Assembly: GCA_965216535.1 (NCBI GenBank)
Contig: OZ244175.1
Coordinates: 4,278,001 to 4,342,000 of the forward strand
DNA from: Hoeflea_A sp965216535
Lineage (GTDB): Bacteria > Pseudomonadota > Alphaproteobacteria > Rhizobiales > Rhizobiaceae
Direction of reading: 5' to 3'
Length of the DNA: 64,000 nucleotides
In this document: piece by piece, positions 1 to 8,816 of the stretch
Numbering within the stretch: the stretch's first letter is position 1
How the letters are laid out: every line of letters starts with the position of its first letter
Program-made: the position numbers and the translations under genes
The notes under the pieces: generated by a model
Told to the model about the DNA's origin: nothing
Databases searched by the model: none
Seen by the model: only the letters and a program-made list of their open reading frames with translations

Positions 1-1161
1 GGCCTGGGCCACATCCGACGCAATCGGAAAATTGCCCTGGCGCTGGTCGACCGGTTTCCCGGGCTTACGACGACGATCCTGACAGGTTCGGGACTGTCGG
101 ATCGATATGCCTCACATCCAAGGATCAGGTTCGTCGAGTTGCCGCAGGTTGAAAAGCTTCCTGACGGAACGTACTGCTCGGCGGAACCCGGACAGAGCTA
201 TGAGCAGACGATCGAAACCCGGAGCAGACTCATCCACCAATGCGCCCAATCCACGAATTTCCAGATATTCGTTGCGGACAAGGAGCCACTCGGCCTCTCC
301 GGTGAACTGAACAGTGCGCTCGGCCATCTGAGGCAAACCAACACTGAACTCGTCCTGGGTCTGCGTGACGTTCTCGATGATCCAGAAACGGTCCGGACCG
401 AGTGGCAGGACAAGGGTATCCTGGACGTGATCGAGGGGCTCTACAATCAAATCTGGATCTATGGCTCTCGCGACTTCTACAATCCGCTGAAGGGCATGGG
501 CCTTTCCGATGCGGTGATGGATAGCTGCAGCTATACCGGGTTCCTCTATGACCCGCAGGCAGATATGTCCCAAGGCCCAGCGCCCGACCTCCCCTCCGAC
601 TATCTGCTGGTCACCGCCGGTGGCGGTGGTGATGGCGCCTTCTTGATGAACGCGGTCCTTGCCGCGTACGAATACGACCCCAACATTCCAGTTCCCGCGA
701 TTCTCCTTCTTGGCCCCTATACCCAGCCCGAAAAGGCCGAAACAATCCGCCGGCGTGCCAGCGCGGTTGGTGCGATGGTTATCGATTTCGACGCTGAACC
801 GGAAATTCTGATCGAGCGGTCCAGAGCCGTCATCGGCATGTGCGGATACAATACCTTTTGCGAGGTCGTCGCCCGTGGGACACCAGCGCTGTTCGTTCCA
901 AGGCAGTCGCCGCGCACCGAGCAACTGATACGGGCCGAGCGTGCAAAGGAACTTGGCTATGCGGGCGTTATGGTGGTGCCTGATGCTGCCGAACCTGCCC
1001 ATATGGCGGCGGCAGTCAGGCGTCTCGCCAGCGGAGAAAACAAACCGTCTGCTGCATGCGAATTCGACACCCGCGGGCTCGAACGCATATGCGACATCGT
1101 TGCTGACACGCTCAAACGGCGCGCCAACCTTAGTCTAAACGTTGAGCGGGCAAGTCCATGA
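1..1161 (+). CDS. Glycosyltransferase, COG4671/MurG-like fold (5' partial)
   Basis: The frame is open from base 1, so the true start lies left of the window; 386 residues are visible. The first visible residues, GLGHIRR, match the N-terminal glycine-rich GxGH(x)R loop of GT-B glycosyltransferases of the predicted COG4671 type. Near visible residue 281 there is CGYNTFCEV, followed by a GTPALFVPR stretch, which is the usual nucleotide-sugar-binding part of the C-terminal MurG-like domain. It probably transfers a sugar from a nucleotide donor at the cytoplasmic face; donor and acceptor cannot be read from sequence. The stop overlaps the next start as ATGA, so it is co-translated with three more glycosyltransferases. 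Family call is confident, specific role unknown. Confidence 0.85.
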   Translation, partial: GLGHIRRNRKIALALVDRFPGLTTTILTGSGLSDRYASHPRIRFVELPQVEKLPDGTYCSAEPGQSYEQTIETRSRLIHQCAQSTNFQIFVADKEPLGLSGELNSALGHLRQTNTELVLGLRDVLDDPETVRTEWQDKGILDVIEGLYNQIWIYGSRDFYNPLKGMGLSDAVMDSCSYTGFLYDPQADMSQGPAPDLPSDYLLVTAGGGGDGAFLMNAVLAAYEYDPNIPVPAILLLGPYTQPEKAETIRRRASAVGAMVIDFDAEPEILIERSRAVIGMCGYNTFCEVVARGTPALFVPRQSPRTEQLIRAERAKELGYAGVMVVPDAAEPAHMAAAVRRLASGENKPSAACEFDTRGLERICDIVADTLKRRANLSLNVERASP

Positions 1162-2417
1162 GCGGTACGATCATTGCCGTGTTGAAGGGCTATCCGAGAT
1201 TGTCGGAAACCTTCATTGCGCAAGAGCTGCTGGAGCTGGAACGGGCCGGCTATCGCCTGAAAATCGTGTCGCTTCGACATCCGACCGACAAGAAACGTCA
1301 TCCAATTCACGACGAAATCTCGGCTGAGGTCAACTATTTGCCGGAGTATCTGCACCAGGAACCCATGCGGGTACTTAGAGCCTGGTGGGCCTGCCGAAGG
1401 ATGGCCGGCTATCGCGCGGCTCTCGGCACATTTTTCAAAGATTTTCTCCGTGACCGGACACGCAATCGCGTCCGTCGCTTCGGGCAGGCTCTGGTGATGG
1501 CGCACGAATTGCCGCCGGAAACGGCCTGGCTCTACGCCCATTTCATCCACACGCCGGCCTCGGTGACGTATTACGCCCACATGATGAACGGGCATGACTG
1601 GAGTTGCTCGGCCCACGCCAAGGATATCTGGACTTCACCCGACTGGGAGCTTCAGGAGAAGCTCGATGATGCACGCTGGACAGTGACCTGTACGGAAAGC
1701 GGATTTCGGCATCTCGAGGACCTGGCCGGTCCAAACTCGATCGTCCGCCTTGTCCACCATGGCCTCGATCTGAAGCGGTTTCCGGCATTTCAACGACCTG
1801 TGTCGACGCGGGATGGTACGGATCCCCGCGATCCGGTGCGCCTGCTCACCGTTGGCCGAGCCGTTGAAAAGAAGGGGTTGGATACGCTGGTGGATGCGCT
1901 TGCTGCACTTCCGCCAGACATAAACTGGACATGGACCCAGATCGGCGGTGGCGTTCTGTCTGACACATTGAAATCTCAGGCGGAAAACCTCGGCCTCTCG
2001 GATCGGGTCGAGTTCGCCGGTTCCCGGTCGCAGGCGGAGATCCTGCAGGCTTATCGGGAAAGCGATCTCTTCGTCTTGCCTTGCAGAATTGCTGGCGACG
2101 GAGACCGGGACGGTTTGCCCAATGTGCTGGTAGAAGCTCAAAGCCAGGGATTGGCCTGTATATCGTCTCCGATTTCCGGAATCGTTGAGCTCATTGAAGA
2201 CGGTGAGAACGGCTTGCTGACGCCGCCAAACGAACCTCAGGAATTGCGCGACGCCCTGCTGTCTTTGATTGGCGATCCCACCAGGCGTGACCGGTTCGGG
2301 GCTTTTGGAGCTGCCAAAGTCGTACGGGAATTCGACCACCTTTCGGAAATTGGCCATCTCATAGAACTGTTCGAAAGCCACGGTGTTGCACCCGACCGGG
2401 TTGAAGCCGCGCAATGA
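1158..2417 (+). CDS. Glycosyltransferase family 4 (WcaL/colanic-acid type)
   Basis: A 419-residue GT-B enzyme. The N-terminus (KGYPRLSETFIAQEL) is typical of the WcaL/AmsK branch of GT4 proteins. SAHAKDIW near residue 155 and VGRAVEKKGLDTLVDAL near residue 230 are the usual acceptor-side and donor-domain signatures. A D-GLPNVLVE motif followed by SSPISGIVELI near residue 315 stands where the GT4 E-X7-E donor-binding motif lies, with Asp as the first acidic residue. Both ends overlap neighbours by ATGA, which fixes the start and shows an operon. Probably builds a repeat unit of an exo- or surface polysaccharide; the exact linkage is not predictable. Confidence 0.9.
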   Translation: MSGTIIAVLKGYPRLSETFIAQELLELERAGYRLKIVSLRHPTDKKRHPIHDEISAEVNYLPEYLHQEPMRVLRAWWACRRMAGYRAALGTFFKDFLRDRTRNRVRRFGQALVMAHELPPETAWLYAHFIHTPASVTYYAHMMNGHDWSCSAHAKDIWTSPDWELQEKLDDARWTVTCTESGFRHLEDLAGPNSIVRLVHHGLDLKRFPAFQRPVSTRDGTDPRDPVRLLTVGRAVEKKGLDTLVDALAALPPDINWTWTQIGGGVLSDTLKSQAENLGLSDRVEFAGSRSQAEILQAYRESDLFVLPCRIAGDGDRDGLPNVLVEAQSQGLACISSPISGIVELIEDGENGLLTPPNEPQELRDALLSLIGDPTRRDRFGAFGAAKVVREFDHLSEIGHLIELFESHGVAPDRVEAAQ

Positions 2418-3574
2418 CCGCAAAGCGGGTCCTTTATTACGTTCAACACCTGCTGGGTGTCGGGCACGTGTTCAGGGCCAGCCGGATCGTATCGGCGCTG
2501 GTTGAGCGTGGATTTTCGGTCGACCTTGTTTATGGCGGCGAGAAACTGCCGGATTTCGACCCTGGCGGTGCGGTGGTTCATTACCTGCCATCGCTGGTTT
2601 CCCAAAAAGGAGACTTCTCCGTTCTGATCGGGCAAGACGGCATTCCGGCCGACGACGCCTACAAGGCCGACAGGCGGACACGCTTATTGGCGATACTCAA
2701 CGAAAGCCGACCGGACGTTGTCATAACGGAGGCTTTTCCGTTTGGCCGCCGTCAGATGCACTTTGAGCTTCTGCCCCTGATGGAGGCTGCGACGGCCCTG
2801 CCCGATCGACCGCTCATCTTCGCCTCGATCCGCGATATTCTGCAAACCGGCAACAAACCGTCCAAGGACCGGCAAACCGTCGACCTGGTCGGCCGCTTTT
2901 TCGATGGCGTTCTCGTGCATGGCGATCCTGATTTGATCCGCATCGAAGACACCTTTCCTTTCGCGGCGGAAATCGCTCAGAAGCTCTACTACACCGGGAT
3001 CGTTACGCCTCAGGCGACCGGCTCGGCGCCCGAACACTTCGATGTGGTCGTGTCTGCCGGCGGAGGTTTATTGGGGCGCGAATTGATGTTGGCTGCCGTC
3101 GAAGCCAAGCCGAACAGCGAATTCAGCGATGCGCGATGGTGTGTCCTTACCGGCCCCTATCTCGACGATGCGGATTATCAACGGCTTCAACAAACAGCGG
3201 GAGACGGAGTAACGATCCGCCGGTTCATTCCACATCTGTGCCAAACACTCTCCGGTGCGAGCCTGTCGATCTCGTTGGCCGGCTACAACACTGTCGCCGA
3301 TCTGATGGCAGCCGGATGTCGCGCAATCGTCGCACCGCAGTGGAACGACAAGGAGACCGAGCAACTGCAACGGGCCCAACTTTTGGCGAAACGGGGGCTC
3401 GTGGAGATGATCGGACATGAGGACAAGAACCCGAGCACCATACTTCAGGCGATCGAGAACGTCATGGCGCGACCAGCGCCCAACTGGAAAGGCGTCCGCA
3501 AACAGGGCGGAGCCACCACCGGCGAAATACTGCGAAATGCGCTCGCTGGCGGGGACCTGAGCGCCTACAACTGA
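2414..3574 (+). CDS. Glycosyltransferase, COG4671/MurG-like fold
   Basis: 386 residues and the second member of the same family as the left-edge gene. It has the N-terminal loop GVGHVFRASRI and a C-terminal SLAGYNTVADLMAAG followed by an APQWNDKETEQLQRA stretch, the expected donor-sugar site of MurG-like GT-B proteins. No signal peptide or membrane segment is seen, so it should act at the cytosolic membrane face. It starts inside the stop of the preceding GT4 gene (ATGA) and is 12 bases from the next gene. Two COG4671-type and two GT4-type enzymes alternating in one operon suggest sequential assembly of one glycan (inference). Confidence 0.87.
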   Translation: MTAKRVLYYVQHLLGVGHVFRASRIVSALVERGFSVDLVYGGEKLPDFDPGGAVVHYLPSLVSQKGDFSVLIGQDGIPADDAYKADRRTRLLAILNESRPDVVITEAFPFGRRQMHFELLPLMEAATALPDRPLIFASIRDILQTGNKPSKDRQTVDLVGRFFDGVLVHGDPDLIRIEDTFPFAAEIAQKLYYTGIVTPQATGSAPEHFDVVVSAGGGLLGRELMLAAVEAKPNSEFSDARWCVLTGPYLDDADYQRLQQTAGDGVTIRRFIPHLCQTLSGASLSISLAGYNTVADLMAAGCRAIVAPQWNDKETEQLQRAQLLAKRGLVEMIGHEDKNPSTILQAIENVMARPAPNWKGVRKQGGATTGEILRNALAGGDLSAYN

Positions 3575-3586
3575 CGGAGCCCAGCA

Positions 3587-4714
3587 ATGACCGGGCAAGT
3601 GGCATTCTACGCACCGCTAAAATCACCCAACCACCCGATTCCATCCGGTGATCGGTTGATCGCCCGTCTCATGATGCGGGCATTGGATCTTGCCGGTTAT
3701 GAAGTGCAACTGGTCTCGGAAACCATCAGTTACCAGAAGCGCCCCTCACCCGACCTTTACGAAACCAGACACAAGGCGGTTCTGGACGAGCGGCAACGCC
3801 TGATCGAGACCTGGGACAAATCGGTCGTTGATCGGCCATCGCTGTGGTTCACCTACCATCCCTATTGCAAATCCCCGGATTGGCTTGGACCGCTGATTTG
3901 CGAGCGTTATGGAATTCCATACGTAACTGCTGAAGCCTGCCGAACCCGCCAGAACACAGACGAAGAGTGGCGGGCGGGACGTGAAGCGGTACAGGCCGCG
4001 GTACGATTGGCTCGGGTCAACTTCGTCCTCAAGGACTCCGATTGGACCTATTTGGAAAGTGTCCTGCCGAGCATGGCAACAGCGGTTCGTATCGCGCCTT
4101 TCCTCGATGTCGGCTCGCAACCGGAGTCTTCAACGAACTCTGTCGATATCGACTTTGCGGTTGATCGGCCTTTGCTGTTCGTCGCCGGGATGATGCGCCC
4201 CGGCCACAAGGCTGAAAGCTATCGGCTCCTTGCCGAAGCGCTGAAGCGTGTGGCGGATGAAGACTGGAACCTGGTGATCGCCGGTGAAGGGCCCGAGCGC
4301 CCGCACGTAGAGGAGAGTTTGAGCTTTCTGGCACCCGATCGTGTTCGCTTCCTCGGGAGCGTCGAACATGAGGCCATGTTCGTTTTGATGGATCGGGCAG
4401 ATCTGTTCGTTTGGCCCGGTGTTGGGGAAGCCATCGGCATGGCCTATCTCGAAGCCCAGTCGCGCGGGCTGCCTGTAGCCGCCATGCTGACTGCCGGAGT
4501 ACCGCTGGTGGTTTCGGACGGCGTTGGTGGGCTGCTCAGCCCTTTTGACAACATCGACTCATTTGCCGCGACCATCAAGCGCCTTCTCAGCGATCCTTCA
4601 CTGCGTCAGTCACTGGGCTCCGGCGGGAGGGAATACGTTATGAAACACCATGACGTATCCGCCGTCGCCGAAACGTTCCGCCGAACGCTGGACCCGATCC
4701 TGTTGGCCGGCTGA
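3587..4714 (+). CDS. Glycosyltransferase family 4
   Basis: 375 residues. The C-terminal half is a clear GT4 donor domain: FVAGMMRPGHKAESY near residue 205, VIAGEGPERP near residue 228, then VGEAIGMAYLEAQSRGLPV near residue 285 with the E-X7-E pair (E in GEAI, E in LEAQ). An ACGGAG ribosome-binding site lies 7 bases before the ATG. It is the last gene of the glycosyltransferase operon and ends only 5 bases from the stop of the convergent ABC permease gene, with no hairpin between them. Likely surface-polysaccharide assembly; substrate unknown. Confidence 0.88.
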   Translation: MTGQVAFYAPLKSPNHPIPSGDRLIARLMMRALDLAGYEVQLVSETISYQKRPSPDLYETRHKAVLDERQRLIETWDKSVVDRPSLWFTYHPYCKSPDWLGPLICERYGIPYVTAEACRTRQNTDEEWRAGREAVQAAVRLARVNFVLKDSDWTYLESVLPSMATAVRIAPFLDVGSQPESSTNSVDIDFAVDRPLLFVAGMMRPGHKAESYRLLAEALKRVADEDWNLVIAGEGPERPHVEESLSFLAPDRVRFLGSVEHEAMFVLMDRADLFVWPGVGEAIGMAYLEAQSRGLPVAAMLTAGVPLVVSDGVGGLLSPFDNIDSFAATIKRLLSDPSLRQSLGSGGREYVMKHHDVSAVAETFRRTLDPILLAG

Positions 4715-4719
4715 CGAGC

Positions 4720-5898
4720 CTACTCGTAAGGATCTGCCGCGTCGCGCAGTCCGTCACCCATGAAGTTGAAAGCCAGAATGACCAGGATCACCGGAACAAC
4801 CGGCAGGATCAGCCACGGGTAGAGCACGATGACGTTGATGTTCTGTGCTTCGTTGAGCAGGACACCCCAACTGGTCACCGGCGGTCGGAGTCCAAGACCC
4901 AGAAAGCTCAGCGCCGTTTCACCAAGAATCATGGCCGGAATGGTGATCGTCGCTGATGCAATCAGGTGGCTCATGAAGCCGGGGATCAGATGGCGCAGGA
5001 TGATGCGCCTGGGTTTGGCGCCCATCAACTGCGATGCCAAAACGTAGTCTTCCTCGCGCAGCGAAAAGAGTTTGGAGCGAACGGCTCGAGCAAGGCCCGT
5101 CCAGTCAAGCAAACCGAGGATGACCGTTATTCCGAAGTAGACGAGGATCGGACTCCAGGTCACCGGCAGAATGGCCGCAAGTGCCATCCAAAGCGGAATG
5201 CTCGGTATCGACTGCAGCACCTCGATAATGCGTTGCACCACAATATCGACCCAGCCGCCGTAGTAGCCCGCCAGACCACCAATTGTAATGCCCAGGAAGA
5301 AACTGACTGCGATGCCGATCAGACCGATGGTGATGGATATTCGCGCACCATAGATGATGCGGGAAAACATATCTCGACCCAACTTGTCGGTTCCAAGCAG
5401 GAACAGCGTGCCGCCCTTTTCGACGCAAAACAGATGCGTGTTCCCCTCGATCAATCCCCAGAACCGATAGGGATCGCCCTCGCAGAAGAAGTTGACCGCG
5501 TAGGATTTCGATTCATTGACCGCGTATTCGCGCTTCTGCAGGTCCATGTTGAGGGTGCGCACGCGTTGATAGACCCTTGGTCCGACGAACTTGCCGTCCT
5601 CGAAGAAATGAATGCCCTGGGGAGGCGCATAGATGAACTTGATATGCCGGTGGGCCAGATCGTAGGGCGCAATGAATTCGGCGAGTGCAATGACCAGATA
5701 GCAAAACAGAAGGAAGAAGCCCGAGAACAGCGCTAGCTTGTGCCTCTTGAACTTCCACCACATCAGCTGCTTCTGTGAGGCGAAGTAATATTTTTCCTGC
5801 GCAGGTGTCAGCTTCTCCGTGGCCAACGGATCGAACGGCTCGGTCGACACATAGTGCTGTATGGCCTTGCCCTGAGGCGGCAACGGGGAATCGTTCAT
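4720..5898 (-). CDS. ABC transporter permease, OppC/DppC type, with long periplasmic insert
   Basis: 392 residues, longer than the usual roughly 300 of DppC/OppC proteins. A cytosolic N-terminus of about 45 residues precedes the first membrane helix (about 52-75). A hydrophilic stretch of about 90 residues then follows before LGTDKLGRDMFSR, the standard OppC motif. Five further hydrophobic segments and the EAA loop (LMGAKPRRIILRHLIPG) follow. It pairs with the OppB-type permease upstream (ATGA-like 4-base overlap) in a binding-protein-dependent importer energised by the double ATPase of the same operon. Long inserts of this kind are seen in YejE/opine-type permeases; the substrate (peptide, opine or glycopeptide) is not determined. 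Confidence 0.92.
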   Translation of the reverse strand: MNDSPLPPQGKAIQHYVSTEPFDPLATEKLTPAQEKYYFASQKQLMWWKFKRHKLALFSGFFLLFCYLVIALAEFIAPYDLAHRHIKFIYAPPQGIHFFEDGKFVGPRVYQRVRTLNMDLQKREYAVNESKSYAVNFFCEGDPYRFWGLIEGNTHLFCVEKGGTLFLLGTDKLGRDMFSRIIYGARISITIGLIGIAVSFFLGITIGGLAGYYGGWVDIVVQRIIEVLQSIPSIPLWMALAAILPVTWSPILVYFGITVILGLLDWTGLARAVRSKLFSLREEDYVLASQLMGAKPRRIILRHLIPGFMSHLIASATITIPAMILGETALSFLGLGLRPPVTSWGVLLNEAQNINVIVLYPWLILPVVPVILVILAFNFMGDGLRDAADPYE

Positions 5899-6893
5899 TT
5901 GTAGGCCTTCCCCTGCAGCCGGATGCGCGGATCGAGAAAGACCAGGGCAATATCGGAAATCAGCACGCCGATCACGGTCAGGACTGCCAGGAACATCAGG
6001 AAGGAGCCGGCCAGATACATATCCTGGCTCTGCAGCGCCGAGATCAGCAGCGGGCCGGTCGTCTCAAGCGACAGCACAATGGCCACCACCTCGGCGCCCG
6101 AGACCACTGCCGGAAGAATATTGCCGATGTCGGCAATGAAGAAGTTCAGCGACATTCGGAACGGATATTTCAATACACCGCGCAAAGGTGGCACGCCCTT
6201 GGCACGCGCCGTTATTACGTATTGCTTCTTCAGTTCATCCAGGAGGTTGGCTCGGATGCGGCGGATCATGGCGGCCGTTCCGGCTGTCCCGATAACAATA
6301 ACCGGAATGACCATGTGCTCCATAATGGAACCGAACTTCGCCCAACTCATGGGCTGGTTGATGTATTCCGGATCCATCAGGCCGCCTATCGACGTGCCGA
6401 ACCAGGCCTTGGCAAAATACATCATGATCAGGGCGAGCAGGAAATTCGGCGTTGCCAGCCCCAGCAGGCCGAACAACGTAAAGCCGTAATCGCCCATGGA
6501 GTATTTGTGTGTCGCCGAATAGATGCCGATCGGAAAGGCGATGAGCCAGGTAAAGATGATCGTCACAAAGGACAGCAGCATCGTCAGAAAGAGACGGCTG
6601 CCGATCAGCTCTGAAACCGGCCGTTCATATTCGAATGAATAGCCGAAATCGCCGTGGAACATGCCCCAAACCCACGTGAGATAACGCTGCCACATGGGTT
6701 GGTCGAAGCCATATTCCTTCCGCAAATACTCGATCTTCTGAGGATCCACGGTCTCCCCGGATGCCTGCAGTTCCGCCAGGTAGGACTCGAAATAGTCTCC
6801 CGGCGGCAGCTCGATGATTGCAAAAATCAGCAGGCTGGCGATGGCCAAAGTCGGGACCATCGCCACAAACCGCAGGAAGATGTATTTCAGCAT
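5895..6893 (-). CDS. ABC transporter permease, OppB/DppB type
   Basis: 332 residues with an N-terminal membrane helix (about 9-30). A periplasmic segment containing KEYGFDQPMWQRYLTW and GDFGYSFEYERPV follows, then five further helices, as in the OppB/DppB family. The EAA loop is ARAKGVPPLRGVLKYPFR. It forms the permease heterodimer with the neighbouring OppC-type protein, whose start it overlaps by 4 bases. It begins 9 bases after the stop of the binding-protein gene, so all four importer genes are one transcription unit. Confidence 0.94.
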   Translation of the reverse strand: MLKYIFLRFVAMVPTLAIASLLIFAIIELPPGDYFESYLAELQASGETVDPQKIEYLRKEYGFDQPMWQRYLTWVWGMFHGDFGYSFEYERPVSELIGSRLFLTMLLSFVTIIFTWLIAFPIGIYSATHKYSMGDYGFTLFGLLGLATPNFLLALIMMYFAKAWFGTSIGGLMDPEYINQPMSWAKFGSIMEHMVIPVIVIGTAGTAAMIRRIRANLLDELKKQYVITARAKGVPPLRGVLKYPFRMSLNFFIADIGNILPAVVSGAEVVAIVLSLETTGPLLISALQSQDMYLAGSFLMFLAVLTVIGVLISDIALVFLDPRIRLQGKAYK

Positions 6894-6902
6894 ACTCCCA
6901 GC

Positions 6903-8816
6903 CTATTCCTCGAACCAGAACGTGTCCGGGCGGTATACTCCGAAAAACGCCGAAGGCGACCACGAGTAGATACCGGTATCGGGCAAATTCCGGAGTTTGG
7001 TATCAACCACGACCGGTTGGATGGTCTCACGGGCGATGCCGATCGAGAAAACCTGATCAGAATAGATTTCCAGCATTTCCGACCAGATTGCTTCGCGTTC
7101 CGCGTTGTTGGTCGACTTGCGCCAGTCCTGGTAGAGCTGCAGCAGCCGCTCGACCGACGGCAGGCTCGGCGGTTCACCGGCCTGGCCAGCGGTCTGGGTG
7201 TACTGTCCCCAAACCGGCCAGTTCGGCTGTGCCGGCGAGACCGGCGCCAGTTCCTCCGGATTGAGCTCGGGTGTCGCCAAACCGATGTTCATGCCCTTCT
7301 GGATGCTCATCATGGTCTCGCCCGTCAGGAACCGACGACGATGGATATCGCGCTGCAAAGACCGGGTGAACGTCTTGATACCCAGTTCTTCCCAGTGATA
7401 GCGGATCAGTTCCAGAGCATCGACTTCAGCGGCAAATTCACCGGCGCTTTCGACGATGATTTCCATTGGTCGACCGTCGGGCAGCAGGCGAACATTGTCC
7501 GGTCCACGCTTGTCCAGGCCCAACTCATCAAGGAGCTTGTTGGCCGTTTCGACATCGTGGCTGACCCAGGCCTCGGCATACTTGTCCTTGAACAGCGGTG
7601 AGGTTTCCAGAACCGTGTCACCGCCCACCTTGGCCAAACCGAAATAAAGCTGCTCGTTCAATTCGTCCCTGTTCAATCCGAGCGACAGTGCCCGACGGAA
7701 CCGGACATCCTGGTTCAGCTTCTGCCATTCCGGATCAGCTACGTTGAGGTTGGGATAAAGGGATATGGCCGAGGCTGCACCGGTGCGCCAGGTCAGAACC
7801 CTGTAGTCCTGCTGCTCCTCTCCCTGCTTCAGAAAGGTGTAGTCGTCAAAGCTCAGATAGCGAGCCTGGAGATCGCTTTCGCCGGCACCAGCTTTGGCAG
7901 GAATAAGGTCTGTCGACCCCATCAGGAGCACGACGGTATCAATGTAAGGCAGCTGCTGACCATTGGGGTCTACCCGATGGTAGTACGGATTGCGCGTGAA
8001 TTCGAACCGCTTAGAGGGCCCCTCTGTCGTGTTGCGCCAGGGCTGGAGTGTCGGCATTTCCGGATTTTCCGGCCGATACTGACGACCGAGCCGCGTGTGC
8101 ACTGCTGCCCAATTGCGGAAACTGCCCTCCGTAACCATCTTCTCCAGGGTATCCGCATCGGCGTATGCCTTGTGATACTGCTTCATGAAATGCGCCGGCT
8201 TGTAGATGTATGCGGGCGACGCGCCTGCAAGCCCAAGCGGAAAAGCCGGGTTTGGATCATCCCACGTATAACGCACCGTGTGCTCGTCGATGACTTCGAA
8301 CTTCGGTGGCTTGCCGTTGGACAACAGAACCTGTGGCAGACCGGCACCTGACAGATCCTTGTTGTTTGCTACATCCTCGAAATAGTAGCGAAAATCTTCC
8401 GAGGTAAAGGGGTGGCCGTCGGACCACTTGTGCCCCTTTCGCAGATGCAGCGTGAAAATCCGGCCTTCTTCCGATTCGAACTTTTCAAGGATATCGGGCA
8501 CCAGTTCGTAGTTGGAATTGAAGCCGATGAGCCTGGCATAGCCGTAAACGGTCATCATGCGGATGTCCTTGGCTTTGCCCATGAGCATCTGCAATGTCCC
8601 GCCATATTGGCCGATCGTTTTTTCGGAACCGCCGAAGTCAACCACCAGCGGCGTTTCAGGCAAACGCTGCTCCATTGGTGGCAGATTTCCAGCTTCCACC
8701 ATCGGAGCTAGATCCGATGGTTCTGTCAGTGCGTTTGCCGCTCCCCCCATGGCCGCGAGCATTGTCAATGCTGCAGCGAGCGAAAGTATTGATTTCGTTG
8801 ATTTTATCAAGCTCAT
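6903..8816 (-). CDS. ABC transporter substrate-binding protein, family 5 (peptide/opine type)
   Basis: 637 residues, at the long end for family 5 (SBP_bac_5) proteins. A signal peptide is visible at about 1-29 (charged start, AALTMLAAMGGA core, cleavage near ANA); there is no lipobox cysteine, so it should be a free periplasmic protein. IFTLHLRKGHKWSDGHPFTSEDF (about 115-137) is the family 5 signature, with the DFRYYF-type continuation. Its start overlaps the stop of the ATPase gene (ATGA). It probably delivers an oligopeptide-like or sugar-peptide ligand to the permeases downstream; the ligand is unknown. Confidence 0.92.
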   Translation of the reverse strand: MSLIKSTKSILSLAAALTMLAAMGGAANALTEPSDLAPMVEAGNLPPMEQRLPETPLVVDFGGSEKTIGQYGGTLQMLMGKAKDIRMMTVYGYARLIGFNSNYELVPDILEKFESEEGRIFTLHLRKGHKWSDGHPFTSEDFRYYFEDVANNKDLSGAGLPQVLLSNGKPPKFEVIDEHTVRYTWDDPNPAFPLGLAGASPAYIYKPAHFMKQYHKAYADADTLEKMVTEGSFRNWAAVHTRLGRQYRPENPEMPTLQPWRNTTEGPSKRFEFTRNPYYHRVDPNGQQLPYIDTVVLLMGSTDLIPAKAGAGESDLQARYLSFDDYTFLKQGEEQQDYRVLTWRTGAASAISLYPNLNVADPEWQKLNQDVRFRRALSLGLNRDELNEQLYFGLAKVGGDTVLETSPLFKDKYAEAWVSHDVETANKLLDELGLDKRGPDNVRLLPDGRPMEIIVESAGEFAAEVDALELIRYHWEELGIKTFTRSLQRDIHRRRFLTGETMMSIQKGMNIGLATPELNPEELAPVSPAQPNWPVWGQYTQTAGQAGEPPSLPSVERLLQLYQDWRKSTNNAEREAIWSEMLEIYSDQVFSIGIARETIQPVVVDTKLRNLPDTGIYSWSPSAFFGVYRPDTFWFEE

